In this document: one piece after another, positions 55,546 to 64,000 of the stretch
How positions within the stretch are numbered: the stretch's first letter is position 1
How the letters are laid out: each line of letters opens with the position of its first letter
Assembly (NCBI GenBank): GCA_017848965.1
Contig: JAFIHA010000048.1
Location: 62,001 to 126,000, forward strand
Reading direction: 5' to 3'
Length of the DNA stretch: 64,000 nucleotides
Origin: Dechloromonas aromatica (nom. nud.)
Lineage (GTDB): Bacteria > Pseudomonadota > Gammaproteobacteria > Burkholderiales > Rhodocyclaceae
Made by a program: the position numbers and the translations under genes
Notes under the pieces: model-generated
The model's input: only the letters and a program-made list of their open reading frames with translations
The model's database searches: none
Told to the model about the DNA's origin: nothing

Positions 55546-56132
55546 GTCAGCGCCACACCCAGCAGCAGGAGCAAGGCCAGCAACACGGGCAGGGCATCGA
55601 CCGCACGCCAGGCCGGGTATTCCAGGCGGACGACGGCGCTGCCCGAAGCGAAATCCGGCGTCGAGTGCAGCAAGCGGCGCCAGGCGCCTTTTTCCGGCGG
55701 CTCCTGCAGGCGCTCGAGCACCAGCGCCAAGCGTACCAGCAGACGCTCGCTGTCCAGCCCGCAAGCCCGCGCCGGCGCCAGGGCACCCCACAAACCGGCG
55801 AGCATGCCGTCGCGCCCGAGGCGGACGAGCAGCCAGGACAGGCAGCCGAGGACGACGAGCAGGCGTGCCGCGTGCAGGCTCGCTTCGGCGATGCCTTCGT
55901 AGGTCGGCGCCCAGACCAGGTCGGCGTAGGCTTCCCCAGGCGTGTTGTAGGCCAGGATCAGCCACAGCGTCAGCAACAGCCAGCGCGCCCGATAGACGAA
56001 GCCGAGCCAGACGCGCAGCACGCCCGGCAGCACGCCGAGCAGGACGGCGAATGCCGCCAGCGGCGGATAAGCCAGGTATTGCACGGCGATCACGGCGGAC
56101 GACCAGAGGATCAGGGCGGCAGTGGGATGCAA
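55542..56132 (-). CDS. EcfT/CbiQ-like membrane protein (putative)
   Basis: A 196-residue protein with about four to five hydrophobic helices and a cytoplasmic helical region ending RLALVLERLQEPPEKGAWRRLL. The layout resembles the transmembrane T subunit of energy-coupling factor transporters, but no A (ATPase) or S subunit gene is nearby, and the family motifs are not clear enough to be certain. It sits between fimV (after a terminator) and truA, overlapping truA by 4 bases. Function unknown. Confidence 0.55.
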   Translation of the reverse strand: MHPTAALILWSSAVIAVQYLAYPPLAAFAVLLGVLPGVLRVWLGFVYRARWLLLTLWLILAYNTPGEAYADLVWAPTYEGIAEASLHAARLLVVLGCLSWLLVRLGRDGMLAGLWGALAPARACGLDSERLLVRLALVLERLQEPPEKGAWRRLLHSTPDFASGSAVVRLEYPAWRAVDALPVLLALLLLLGVALT

Positions 56133-56149
56133 AACAGCTCCATCAAAAA

Positions 56150-56174
56150 CAGACGGCCCCAGCGGGGCCGTCTG
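56150..56174 (-). terminator. Intrinsic terminator behind fimV
   Basis: An 11-bp stem (CAGACGGCCCC/GGGGCCGTCTG) with a 3-base loop is followed on the minus strand by GTTTTTGATGG. It ends the fimV transcript before the EcfT-like gene. This is the clearest intrinsic terminator in the window. Confidence 0.85.
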
Positions 56175-56194
56175 CCAAGTGCGGGAGAGTAATT

Positions 56195-59188
56195 TTACCC
56201 GCCAATGCGGCCGAGGATTTCCTGCGCCTGAGCCACCAGGTCGGCAGAGCCTTCGCCGAGAACTTCCTGAAGCAATTCGCGGGCCCCCTCGAGGTCGCCC
56301 ATTTCCTCGTAGGCTTTGGCCAGATCAAGCTTGGTGTTGACCTCTTCCCAGCGGGCGTCCCTTTCCGGCTCGGCCGCGGCGTCCGGAGCAGGCGCTGGAG
56401 GCGGCACGGAAAGATCAAGATTGATCGCGTCCATGTCGAATTCCGAATTCATCATCGGCTGACCGAGGAAGACGGAATCGCTGAGCTTGACGTCGAAATC
56501 CATGTCGCCGGCGGTGCCGTTCGGATTGACCACGGTGCTGGTCAGACCCGGATGGTCGATCTCTCCCAGCCCGGTGTCAGCCAACGCGTCGCTGACCGGT
56601 TCAAGTTTGTCGGCAACGCTCGGCGCCGCGGCCGGTTCCGAAGCCCGCAGCGCGTCAAAGGAGAAATCACTGGCCGACATCTGACCCAGGCCGGTACCGG
56701 AAACAACCAGCGTACCTTCGGGCGAAAAGTCGGGGGCAGCGGCTTCTTCCATCGGAGCAGCGATATCGAAATCGGCACTGTCCGGCAGATCGATGCTATC
56801 GAAATCGACAACCAAGTCTTCCGTGTCAGCGGCTTCTCCGGCGTGGGCTGGGGTTTCCGCAGCCGCGGCCTCATCGGCAACCAGACCGCTGAGGTCGAAA
56901 TCGAGCGCATCGGCAACGTTCTCGCCAGTCACCACGGTATCGACATAAGGCTCAACGGCCGGAGCCGGAACATCCTCCTCCGGCGGCGTCACGGTTTCCG
57001 TCGAAGTATCGCCCAGATCGAAATCCAGACTCATCCCGCCATCATCTTCCGGCATCGCCGGCTCAGCGACCAAGGACTCGACCATCGGCACCACGGCGGG
57101 TTCGGAAACCGGCACGGCGCTGACTGCCGGCGCCGCTTCCTCGACCTCGATGGCCGGCACCACGACCTCGGCGACAGCAGGCTGCGCGGCTGCGGCCGCA
57201 GCCGCGGCAACAGCCGCCGAAGAGGCTACCAGCGTCGCATCCGGATCAAACCCCTTTTCCTTCGCCGCACCGCCGTACAAGGGGTTGCCCGGGTCGATAC
57301 CGGCGCCGAGCGCGGCAACCTTTTCCCATTCCGGCCCCTGTCCACTGGTCAGTGCGTAAAGCTCGCTGGCCAGCGTCTCGAATTGCTTGAGGCTGCGCCG
57401 ACCGGCATAAATCTCGAGTAGCTTGACGTGAATCGCCAGACGATTGGGATCCTTCTGCATCGCTTCGAGCAGGATTTCCTCAGCCTGCGCATCGCGACCA
57501 TAGGCCATGTAGACATCGGCTTCGGCAACCGGATCGACCTCGTCGGTATCAATGGTCCCCGGTCCCGCCTGGCTGAAATCACCGGTATGCGGCGGCGTGC
57601 TGCCGGTATCGATGCTCTGTCCGCCAGTCACCCCGAATACCGAATTGGGACCGAGACTGGATGGAGCCGGCACGGCGGTCACCTGAGTGACCGGCCCGGC
57701 GGCGCTCTTGCGCCGACGGCTGTACAACCAGCCGGCACCGAGCAAGGCGAGAACGGCGGCGCCACCGAGCAGGGGCATCGCGCCTTCCAGTTCGCTGGGC
57801 TCCTCGGGCGGTTCCGGCGGAGGAGCAACCGGCTTCGGCGGCGCCGGCGGTGGCGTCACCTGCGCCGGCGGCTCGGCTGGCTTCTCCTCGACGGGCGCCG
57901 GAGCGTTGGCGTCGATGACTCGCGCACCACCTTCGCTGGCAAGCGGCGGGGTCGGCGCAGCGGCGGGTTCAGCAACCGGCGGTGTCGGTTCGGGTTTGGT
58001 CGCCGCCGCTTCCGGTTTGGCGGCCGGCGCCGGAGCCGGCGCCGCAACCGCGGCAGGTTTTTCCAGTTCGGCCAGACGCTGGTTCTTCAGTTCGAGGAGC
58101 TTCTGCAGTTCGCCGATATTGCGCTCCAGTTGCGCCAAGCGTGTCTGAGACTCCTGCATCGCCTTTTCCGAGGCGACGCGATCAATCACCGAGGCCGAGG
58201 GCACGTCTGCCCGGGAGACTTTGACCTGATCCCGCGTCGCATCGACAACCGGCGCCTTTTCCTCGATCTTGGGCGTGATCTTGCCGCCGCTGCTTTGCCC
58301 GGCAGGCGCTTCCGCTTTGGTGGCCGGCGCTGCGACGGCTGCCGCAGCCAACTTGCGCCGATAGGCAGCAAAATCGCCGGCGGAGACGTACACCGCCCGC
58401 GCTTCCTTCTGCGAGACCGCAGCAACCACGCTCTCCTCGGGCACATTGAGGATGACGCCCGACTTCAGGCGATTGATGTCCTTGCCAATGAAGGCGTCGC
58501 TGTTGCCGCGATAGAGGCCGACCAGCATCTGCTCGAGCGATACCGATGCGTAACGGCGTTCACGGGCGATCTTGACCAGCGTATCGCCCTTGGCGACGAG
58601 ATGGGTCTTGTCATCGCCAGTCTTGGTCGCACTGCCTTCTGCGGGTTTCTCTTCGACCTTGGGCTTGGCTGGCGCCGCCGGCTTCGGCGCGGCTGCCGCT
58701 CCACCACGGACGGTCTCCACCACCTTGGCATCAACCGTGTTGCGCTGCCCCTGCTGCGCCGCGAATTCCGGCGGGTCGAGCAGGAAAGTATATTCACGGA
58801 CCAGACGTCCAGCCGGCCAGTTCAGCTCGACCAGAAAGTCGAGGAAGGGTTCGTTGACCGGGTGGACCGAAGTCAGGCGCAACACGGTCTTGCCGTTACG
58901 CCGTTTTTCCACTTTGAACTGCAGGTCGCTCAGGGCTGAAGCAAAGTCGACGCCGGCCTGCTTGAACACTTCGGGAGGCGCCAGGCGCGCCGTCATCCCA
59001 GACAGTTCTTCGCTGCTCGCGGCGATTTCCACCTCGGCCTTCAGCGGTTGCCCCAGACTGGAAAAGACCGTCAGCTTCCCGAGTCCGGCGGCTTCGGCAA
59101 GCGAGGTCGCGAGCGACAATGACGAAGCGACGGCCAAAGCCAGCGCACATTTCTTGAATTTGACAGAATTATTCTCGATCACGACCAT
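56195..59188 (-). CDS. fimV: FimV/HubP-like polar and pilus-assembly protein
   Basis: A 997-residue protein of the inner membrane and periplasm that binds peptidoglycan and organises cell-pole and type IV pilus functions in relatives. In order: signal peptide (to about 33), FimV N-terminal domain (GLGKLTVFSSLGQPLKAEVE onward), a LysM-type domain (about 195-258), a coiled coil (about 340-378), Pro/Ala/Glu-rich linkers, a membrane helix (about 463-482, followed by SRRRKS), an acidic cytoplasmic region with TPR, and the conserved C-terminal FimV domain (WEEVNTKLDLAKAYEEMGD). The start at 59188 is the first ATG; later starts are possible. Confidence 0.95.
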   Translation of the reverse strand: MVVIENNSVKFKKCALALAVASSLSLATSLAEAAGLGKLTVFSSLGQPLKAEVEIAASSEELSGMTARLAPPEVFKQAGVDFASALSDLQFKVEKRRNGKTVLRLTSVHPVNEPFLDFLVELNWPAGRLVREYTFLLDPPEFAAQQGQRNTVDAKVVETVRGGAAAAPKPAAPAKPKVEEKPAEGSATKTGDDKTHLVAKGDTLVKIARERRYASVSLEQMLVGLYRGNSDAFIGKDINRLKSGVILNVPEESVVAAVSQKEARAVYVSAGDFAAYRRKLAAAAVAAPATKAEAPAGQSSGGKITPKIEEKAPVVDATRDQVKVSRADVPSASVIDRVASEKAMQESQTRLAQLERNIGELQKLLELKNQRLAELEKPAAVAAPAPAPAAKPEAAATKPEPTPPVAEPAAAPTPPLASEGGARVIDANAPAPVEEKPAEPPAQVTPPPAPPKPVAPPPEPPEEPSELEGAMPLLGGAAVLALLGAGWLYSRRRKSAAGPVTQVTAVPAPSSLGPNSVFGVTGGQSIDTGSTPPHTGDFSQAGPGTIDTDEVDPVAEADVYMAYGRDAQAEEILLEAMQKDPNRLAIHVKLLEIYAGRRSLKQFETLASELYALTSGQGPEWEKVAALGAGIDPGNPLYGGAAKEKGFDPDATLVASSAAVAAAAAAAAQPAVAEVVVPAIEVEEAAPAVSAVPVSEPAVVPMVESLVAEPAMPEDDGGMSLDFDLGDTSTETVTPPEEDVPAPAVEPYVDTVVTGENVADALDFDLSGLVADEAAAAETPAHAGEAADTEDLVVDFDSIDLPDSADFDIAAPMEEAAAPDFSPEGTLVVSGTGLGQMSASDFSFDALRASEPAAAPSVADKLEPVSDALADTGLGEIDHPGLTSTVVNPNGTAGDMDFDVKLSDSVFLGQPMMNSEFDMDAINLDLSVPPPAPAPDAAAEPERDARWEEVNTKLDLAKAYEEMGDLEGARELLQEVLGEGSADLVAQAQEILGRIGG

Positions 59189-59232
59189 GCCCTGAGCGTA
59201 TGACTTGGGAGAATCAAATTAACATCATGGAC

Positions 59233-59249
59233 TTAGCATTGCAAGCTAA
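59233..59249. promoter_or_regulatory. Inverted repeat upstream of fimV
   Basis: TTAGC-ATTGCAA-GCTAA is a 17-base inverted repeat about 45 bases before the fimV start. On the minus strand it includes TTGCAA, which could be a -35 box, with a weak TTAATT 16 bases on. The rest of the 149-base gap is AT-rich and holds the asd terminator. Confidence 0.3.
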
Positions 59250-59293
59250 ACCCGCTTCTGAGTTACGGACTTTTTGCGTATAGCCAACAAATA

Positions 59294-59321
59294 AAAAAAC
59301 GGGGCAAAAGCCCCGTTTTTT
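59294..59321. terminator. Bidirectional terminator between asd and fimV
   Basis: ACGGGGC-AAAA-GCCCCGT is flanked by an A-run on the left and a T-run on the right, so both strands show a stem followed by U's. It lies 17 bases after the asd stop and would end the leu-asd transcript. Confidence 0.85.
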
Positions 59322-59337
59322 GGCAATTCATGCCATA

Positions 59338-60471
59338 TCAGGCGTCGAGCAGGATGCGCAGCATGCGGCGCAGCGGCTCGGCGGCACCCCACAGCAACTG
59401 GTCGCCGCAGGTGAAGGCGGCCAGGTATTCCGGGCCCATCGCCATCTTGTGCAGACGGCCGACCGGCACCGTCAGCGTGCCAGTCACGGCAGCCGGCGTC
59501 AGTTCGCGCTCGGAAATCTCGCGATCATTCGGCACGACCTTGGCCCACGGATTGGCCTTGGCCAGCATGTCGCTGATTTCGTCGAGCGGCACGTCCTTCT
59601 TCAGCTTGATGGTCAGCGCCTGACTATGGCAGCGCATCGCGCCGATGCGCACGCACAGGCCGTCGATGGGAATCGAACCGGCCGTACGGAAAGCCGGCTT
59701 GCCGAGAATCTTGTTGCACTCGGCGCCACCCTTCCACTCTTCCTTCGACTGGCCGTTCTCGTAGGGTACGTCGATCCACGGGATCAACGAACCGGCGAGC
59801 GGCGTGTTGCGGAAGTTCTTCTTCGGGAAGCTGTCGGAACGAATGGTCTCGGCAACCTTGCGGTCGATGTCGAGAATGGCGGAAGCCGGATCGGCCAGCA
59901 GATCCTTGACCGAGTCATGGATGGTGCCCATCTGCGCGATCAGCTCGCGCATGTTCTGCGCGCCAGCGCCGGAAGCAGCCTGATAGGTCATCGAGGTCGC
60001 CCATTCGATCAGGTCGTTCTGGAACAGCCCGCCAAGGCCCATCAGCATCAGCGACACCGTGCAGTTGCCACCGATCCAGTTCTTGCCACCCTTGGCCAGC
60101 GCGTCCTTGATCACGTTCATATTGACCGGATCGAGCACGATCACCGCATCGTCGGCCATGCGCAGCGACGAGGCAGCATCGATCCAGTGACCGTTCCAGC
60201 CGGCAGCGCGCAGCTTGGGGAAGATTTCCTTGGTGTAGTCGCCGCCCTGGCAGGTGATGATGATCTCGCAGGCCTTCAGCGCATCGATGTTCGAAGCGTC
60301 CTGCAGCGGCAGCGAGGCTTCCTTGCCGCCGAACATCGGTGCCTTGCCGCCAGCGGCGGAGGTCGAGAAATAAACCGGATCGATGAAGGCGAAATCGCCC
60401 TCCTCGACCATGCGCTGCATCAGCACGGAACCAACCATGCCACGCCAACCGACCAGACCAAGCTTCTTCAT
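59338..60471 (-). CDS. asd: Aspartate-semialdehyde dehydrogenase
   Basis: Makes aspartate semialdehyde for lysine, methionine and threonine. The product is 377 residues. The NADP-binding start is [18 protein letters not shown]; the catalytic Cys is in [19 protein letters not shown], and the active-site His is in [18 protein letters not shown]. The long variant is typical of gamma- and betaproteobacteria. It follows leuB by 53 bases. Confidence 0.98.
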   Translation of the reverse strand: MKKLGLVGWRGMVGSVLMQRMVEEGDFAFIDPVYFSTSAAGGKAPMFGGKEASLPLQDASNIDALKACEIIITCQGGDYTKEIFPKLRAAGWNGHWIDAASSLRMADDAVIVLDPVNMNVIKDALAKGGKNWIGGNCTVSLMLMGLGGLFQNDLIEWATSMTYQAASGAGAQNMRELIAQMGTIHDSVKDLLADPASAILDIDRKVAETIRSDSFPKKNFRNTPLAGSLIPWIDVPYENGQSKEEWKGGAECNKILGKPAFRTAGSIPIDGLCVRIGAMRCHSQALTIKLKKDVPLDEISDMLAKANPWAKVVPNDREISERELTPAAVTGTLTVPVGRLHKMAMGPEYLAAFTCGDQLLWGAAEPLRRMLRILLDA

Positions 60472-60524
60472 TTCATCAATCTCCGAATCAAACCCTTGTA
60501 CAACGCGCCAGCGCGCGTTTGGTA

Positions 60525-61580
60525 TTACGCCAGCGCGGCAAGAACCGCGTCACCCATTTCCCGGGTGCCGACCTTGGTCGTTCCACGCTCGTAGATGTCA
60601 CCGGTACGGAAGCCCTGAGCGAGCACCGTCTTCACCGCGTTCTCGACGCGCAGCGCCTGCTCTTCGAGGCCGAAGGTGTAGCGCAGCAGCATCGCCGCCG
60701 ACAGGATGGTAGCCAGCGGATTGGCCACGCCCTTGCCGGCGATGTCCGGTGCCGAGCCGTGCGACGGCTCGTACAGCCCCTTGTTCCTGTCGTCGAGCGA
60801 GGCCGACGGCAGCATGCCGATCGAGCCGGTGAGCATCGAAGCTTCATCGGACAGGATGTCGCCGAACATGTTGCCGGTGACCATCACGTCGAACTGCTTG
60901 GGCGCCTTCACCAGTTGCATCGCGGCGTTATCGACCAGCATGTGGCTGAGTTCGACGTCCGGGTAGTCCTTGCTCACTTCGATCATCACGTCGCGCCAGA
61001 GTTGCGTGCATTCGAGGACGTTCATCTTGTCCACCGAGCACAGGCGCTTGTTGCGCTTCTGCGCCGCCTGGAAGGCAACGTGGCCGATGCGGCGAATTTC
61101 CGACTCGCTATAGACCATGGTGTTGAAGCCGACGCGCTCGCCGTTCTCCTCGCGCACGCCGCGCGGCTGACCGAAGTAGATGTCGCCGGTCAGTTCGCGG
61201 ACGATCAGGATGTCGAGCCCGGCGACGACTTCCGCTTTCAGCGTCGAAGCGTTGGCCAGTTCCGGGTAGAGGATCGCCGGACGCAGGTTGGCGAACAGGT
61301 TGAGATCCTTGCGGATGCCGAGCAGGCCGCGCTCCGGGCGCTTTTCGCGGGGCAGGCTGTCCCACTGCGGGCCGCCGACGGCGCCGAGCATGATGGCGTC
61401 GGCTTCGCGCGCCAGTTTCTGCGTCGCCTCCGGATAGGGATTGCCCGTGGCGTCGACGGCACAGCCGCCGAGCAGCGCTTCTTCCATCTCGAACTTGAGG
61501 TCGAGCGCCTTGAGCACGCGCACCGCTTCGGCGGTGATTTCCGGACCGATGCCGTCACCCGGCAGCACACAAATCTTCAT
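60525..61580 (-). CDS. leuB: 3-isopropylmalate dehydrogenase
   Basis: Oxidative decarboxylation step of leucine synthesis. The product is 351 residues. The start is [20 protein letters not shown]; the substrate loop has [10 protein letters not shown], and the Mg/NAD region is [20 protein letters not shown] with [14 protein letters not shown]. It starts 9 bases after leuD and is intact. Confidence 0.98.
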   Translation of the reverse strand: MKICVLPGDGIGPEITAEAVRVLKALDLKFEMEEALLGGCAVDATGNPYPEATQKLAREADAIMLGAVGGPQWDSLPREKRPERGLLGIRKDLNLFANLRPAILYPELANASTLKAEVVAGLDILIVRELTGDIYFGQPRGVREENGERVGFNTMVYSESEIRRIGHVAFQAAQKRNKRLCSVDKMNVLECTQLWRDVMIEVSKDYPDVELSHMLVDNAAMQLVKAPKQFDVMVTGNMFGDILSDEASMLTGSIGMLPSASLDDRNKGLYEPSHGSAPDIAGKGVANPLATILSAAMLLRYTFGLEEQALRVENAVKTVLAQGFRTGDIYERGTTKVGTREMGDAVLAALA

Positions 61581-61589
61581 GTTGTCTCC

Positions 61590-62231
61590 TTATTGGGCGA
61601 ACAGCCAGGGCTGCTCGACGCGGCGCTTCTCTTCGAAGGCCTTGATCTTGTCGGCGTGACGCAGGGTCAGGCCGATGTCGTCCCAGCCGTTGAGCAGGCA
61701 TTCCTTGCGGAAGGCGTCGACCTGGAAGGGAATGGCGTGACCGTCGGGGCGTACCACCGCCTGCGCCGGCAGGTCTACGGTCAGCTTGTAGCCCGGCGTT
61801 GCCTCGACCTGCTGGAACAGCGCCTCGACTTCGAAAGCCGGCAGGACGATCGGCAGGATGCCGTTCTTGAAGCAGTTGTTGAAGAAGATGTCGGCAAACG
61901 ACTCGGCGATGATCGCCTTGAAACCGTAGTCGAGCAGTGCCCAGGGCGCGTGCTCGCGCGAACTGCCGCAGCCGAAGTTGGCGCGCGTCAGCAACACTTC
62001 GGCACCCTGGTAGCGCGGCTGGTTGAGCACGAAGTTGGGGTTCTTCGGGCGCTGCGAATTATCCTGGCCGGGCTGGCCGACATCCATGTAGCGCCACTCG
62101 TCGAAGGCGTTCGGGCCGAAGCCGGAACGCTTGATCGACTTCAGGAACTGCTTCGGGATGATCGCGTCGGTATCGACGTTGCTGCGGTCGAGCGGCGCCA
62201 CCAGCCCGTCGAGGCGTACGAACTTGTCCAT
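61590..62231 (-). CDS. leuD: 3-isopropylmalate dehydratase small subunit
   Basis: Swivelling domain of the aconitase-type isomerase that works with LeuC. The product is 213 residues with [20 protein letters not shown] at the start and [19 protein letters not shown] in the middle, which bind substrate. It follows the small lipoprotein gene by 9 bases and precedes leuB by 9. Confidence 0.98.
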   Translation of the reverse strand: MDKFVRLDGLVAPLDRSNVDTDAIIPKQFLKSIKRSGFGPNAFDEWRYMDVGQPGQDNSQRPKNPNFVLNQPRYQGAEVLLTRANFGCGSSREHAPWALLDYGFKAIIAESFADIFFNNCFKNGILPIVLPAFEVEALFQQVEATPGYKLTVDLPAQAVVRPDGHAIPFQVDAFRKECLLNGWDDIGLTLRHADKIKAFEEKRRVEQPWLFAQ

Positions 62232-62240
62232 GAACCTGCC

Positions 62241-62369
62241 TTACTTGGTCGAACGCTGGATGGCTTCGCCACCCTTTTCGATGTCCTTGCCGATTCCCTG
62301 GACGGTGTTGCAGCCCATTGCGGAAACCAGACCAGCCACGGCCAACAGCAGAACAAACGCTTTCTTCAT
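62241..62369 (-). CDS. Small entericidin-type lipoprotein
   Basis: A 42-residue product (MKKAFVLLLAVAGLVSAMGC at its start) with a signal peptide and lipobox SAMGC, so C20 would be lipidated. The mature part NTVQGIGKDIEKGGEAIQRS matches the short amphipathic pattern of the entericidin A/B family. A tandem ATG at 62372 would add one Met; AAAGGA lies upstream of both. It lies between leuC and leuD and is probably co-transcribed with them. In E. coli entericidins form a toxin-antidote pair, but only one gene is present here. Confidence 0.85.
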   Translation of the reverse strand: MKKAFVLLLAVAGLVSAMGCNTVQGIGKDIEKGGEAIQRSTK

Positions 62370-62381
62370 CATCGGTTCCTT

Positions 62382-63788
62382 TCAGAGAATATCGCGGACG
62401 TCAGCGAAACGGCCGGCCACCGCGGCAGCGGCAGCCATCGCCGGGCTGACCAGATGGGTACGACCGCCAGGACCCTGGCGGCCTTCGAAATTGCGGTTCG
62501 AGGTCGAGGCGCAACGCTCGCCCGGCTCCAGGCGGTCGGCGTTCATCGCCAGACACATCGAGCAGCCCGGCTCGCGCCATTCGAAACCGGCGGCAATGAA
62601 GACCTTGTCCAGCCCCTCCGCCTCGGCCTGGCGCTTGACCAGACCGGAACCCGGCACGGCCAGCGCCAGCTTGATGTTGGCCGCGACGTGACGCCCCTTC
62701 AGCACGGCAGCCGCCTGGCGCAGATCCTCGATGCGGGAGTTGGTACAGGAACCAATGAACACTTTATCGACGGGAATGGATTTGAGCGGAACGTTGGGAT
62801 TGAGACCCATGTATTGCAGCGCGCGTTCCATTCCCTCGCGCTTGACCGGATCGGCTTCCTTCGCCGGATCGGGCACGACAGCGTCGATGCCGACCACCAT
62901 TTCGGGCGACGTGCCCCAGGTCACCTGCGGCCGGATTTCTTCCGCCTTGAGCGTGAGCACGCGATCGAACTGCGCGCCCGGGTCGGAATGCAGCGTGCGC
63001 CAGTAGGCCACCGCCTTGTCCCAGGTCTCGCCACGCGGCGAGAACGGACGGCCCTTCAGATAATTGATCGTGGTGTCATCGACGGCAACGAAGCCCATCC
63101 GGGCACCGCCCTCGATCGCCATGTTGCACAGCGTCATGCGCCCTTCCATCGACAGGCTGCGGATCGCGCTGCCGCCAAATTCGACGGCATAGCCGGTACC
63201 GCCAGCGGTACCGATGGCGCCGATGATGGCCAACGCCACATCCTTGGCGGTGACGCCCTTGCCCAGGCGCCCCTCGACGGCGATCAGCATGGTCTTCGAC
63301 TTCTTTTGCACCAGGCACTGCGTCGCCAGCACATGCTCGACCTCGGAGGTACCGATGCCGTGCGCCAGACAGGCGAAGGCGCCATGCGTCGAGGTGTGCG
63401 AATCGCCGCAGACGACGGTCATGCCCGGCAGCGTGGCGCCGTTTTCCGGGCCGACGACGTGCAGGATGCCCATCCGCGGATCCTTGAACGGGAAATAGGC
63501 GAGCGCGCCGACTTCGCGGATGTTGGCGTCGAGCGTCTCGACCTGCAGGCGGGAGATCGGATCCTTGATCCCCTCTTCCCAGTGGTCGGTCGGCGTGTTG
63601 TGATCCGGCGTCGACACGATGGAAGAAACGCGCCACGGCTTGCGTCCGGCCAGCTTCAGGCCCTCGAAGGCCTGCGGACTGGTGACTTCGTGGACCAGGT
63701 GACGATCGATATAGAGGAGGGCCGTTCCATCCGCTTCCTGATGGACGACGTGATTCTCCCAGAGCTTGTCGTAAAGGGTCTTCGACAT
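62382..63788 (-). CDS. leuC: 3-isopropylmalate dehydratase large subunit
   Basis: [4Fe-4S] aconitase-type enzyme of leucine synthesis. With ATG at 63788 the product is 468 residues ([20 protein letters not shown]). The cluster ligands are in [16 protein letters not shown] and [31 protein letters not shown] is conserved. The frame is open upstream, but homology begins at this Met. It precedes the entericidin-type gene and leuD. Confidence 0.98.
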   Translation of the reverse strand: MSKTLYDKLWENHVVHQEADGTALLYIDRHLVHEVTSPQAFEGLKLAGRKPWRVSSIVSTPDHNTPTDHWEEGIKDPISRLQVETLDANIREVGALAYFPFKDPRMGILHVVGPENGATLPGMTVVCGDSHTSTHGAFACLAHGIGTSEVEHVLATQCLVQKKSKTMLIAVEGRLGKGVTAKDVALAIIGAIGTAGGTGYAVEFGGSAIRSLSMEGRMTLCNMAIEGGARMGFVAVDDTTINYLKGRPFSPRGETWDKAVAYWRTLHSDPGAQFDRVLTLKAEEIRPQVTWGTSPEMVVGIDAVVPDPAKEADPVKREGMERALQYMGLNPNVPLKSIPVDKVFIGSCTNSRIEDLRQAAAVLKGRHVAANIKLALAVPGSGLVKRQAEAEGLDKVFIAAGFEWREPGCSMCLAMNADRLEPGERCASTSNRNFEGRQGPGGRTHLVSPAMAAAAAVAGRFADVRDIL

Positions 63789-63819
63789 GGAACCTGAAGT
63801 TGTGCGGTAAAGCCTTGGA

Positions 63820-64000
63820 TTATTGCACAGGATCGGCGGTTTTTTCCCGCCCGCCCCCGACGGCGGCTGCATCGGCGGCGACCCAGCGATAAATCAATAG
63901 CCAGCCAGCCAGCGCGAAAGCCGCGCCAAGCGAAAAACTCCAGCCGGCGCCCCAGTCGTCCCAGGTACGTCCGCTGATCAACGCACCGACCAAACCGCCA
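63820..64000 (-). CDS. C-terminus of an MFS-type transporter (partial, start beyond window)
   Basis: About 60 C-terminal residues are in the window, ending DPVQ at the TAA at 63820-63822. They show the end of one hydrophobic helix ([17 protein letters not shown]) and one full helix ([20 protein letters not shown]), followed by a polar tail. This pattern of the last two helices is typical of major facilitator transporters. The family cannot be refined from so little. It lies 31 bases upstream of leuC on the same strand. Confidence 0.6.
   Translation of the reverse strand, partial: GGLVGALISGRTWDDWGAGWSFSLGAAFALAGWLLIYRWVAADAAAVGGGREKTADPVQ

Noticed and set aside
60519-63797. A 1092-codon open frame on the plus strand opposite leuB, leuD and leuC
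   Set aside because: It crosses three well-identified genes, its product is rich in Arg, Asp, Gly and His in a pattern typical of antisense frames in GC-rich DNA, and no domain is recognisable.

Overview
The window is a gene-dense, GC-rich stretch of chromosome. Its gene order and protein sequences point to a betaproteobacterium, most likely of the Rhodocyclales (Dechloromonas/Azonexus-like; this is an inference). I see no phage, insertion sequence, integron or CRISPR array. Nearly everything is housekeeping, and no gene-free stretch exceeds 300 bases.

Layout. (1) 1-9384, minus strand: rlmE-ftsH-folP-glmM-tpiA-secG-tRNA-Leu(GAG)-nuoA-B-C-D-E, with nuoE cut by the window edge. This carries 23S rRNA methylation, membrane proteolysis, folate, amino sugar, glycolysis, secretion and respiratory complex I. 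(2) 9417-21356: yhbY (plus), then DUF4149-greA-carB-carA-hybrid histidine kinase-dapB-bamE on the minus strand, divergent fur, and recN-nadK. (3) 22322-33062, plus strand except one gene: hrcA-hemH, an accessory block (trxC, an EF-hand protein, a haem-motif chemoreceptor and, on the minus strand, a Ser/Thr kinase with a cyclic-nucleotide-type domain), then grpE-dnaK-dnaJ. (4) 33326-41396: cysS (minus), then on the plus strand a TPR/NTF2 protein, an L,D-transpeptidase, two cyclophilins, lpxH, recQ and a DUF2238 membrane protein. (5) 41406-64000, minus strand: a long biosynthetic run, read right to left as MFS transporter (partial), leuC, a small entericidin-type lipoprotein, leuD, leuB, asd, fimV, an EcfT-like protein, truA, trpF, trpB, trpA, accD, folC, a SPOR protein, cvpA, purF, metZ, HD-GYP, a DEAD-box helicase and an acyl-CoA ligase.

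How it works together. Many neighbours overlap by 1-4 bases or lie within about 15 bases, so they are probably co-transcribed and translationally coupled. Two genes (lpxH, folC) appear to begin with TTG inside the previous stop codon. Sigma-32-type promoters with the same 13-base spacer precede grpE, dnaK and, unexpectedly, trxC. HrcA is encoded nearby, but no CIRCE operator is visible in the window.

The most unusual element is just after dnaJ. A 96-bp tandem repeat begins inside the last codons of dnaJ. Each full copy can fold into the same three-helix element, and the two copies differ by paired, compensatory substitutions in all three helices. This looks like a structured repeat element that I do not recognise. 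Other items worth a second look are the CxxCH chemoreceptor, the paired NTF2-like domains on the TPR protein and the L,D-transpeptidase, a hairpin in the carA leader, a lone EcfT-like protein, and a soluble hybrid kinase between dapB and carA.
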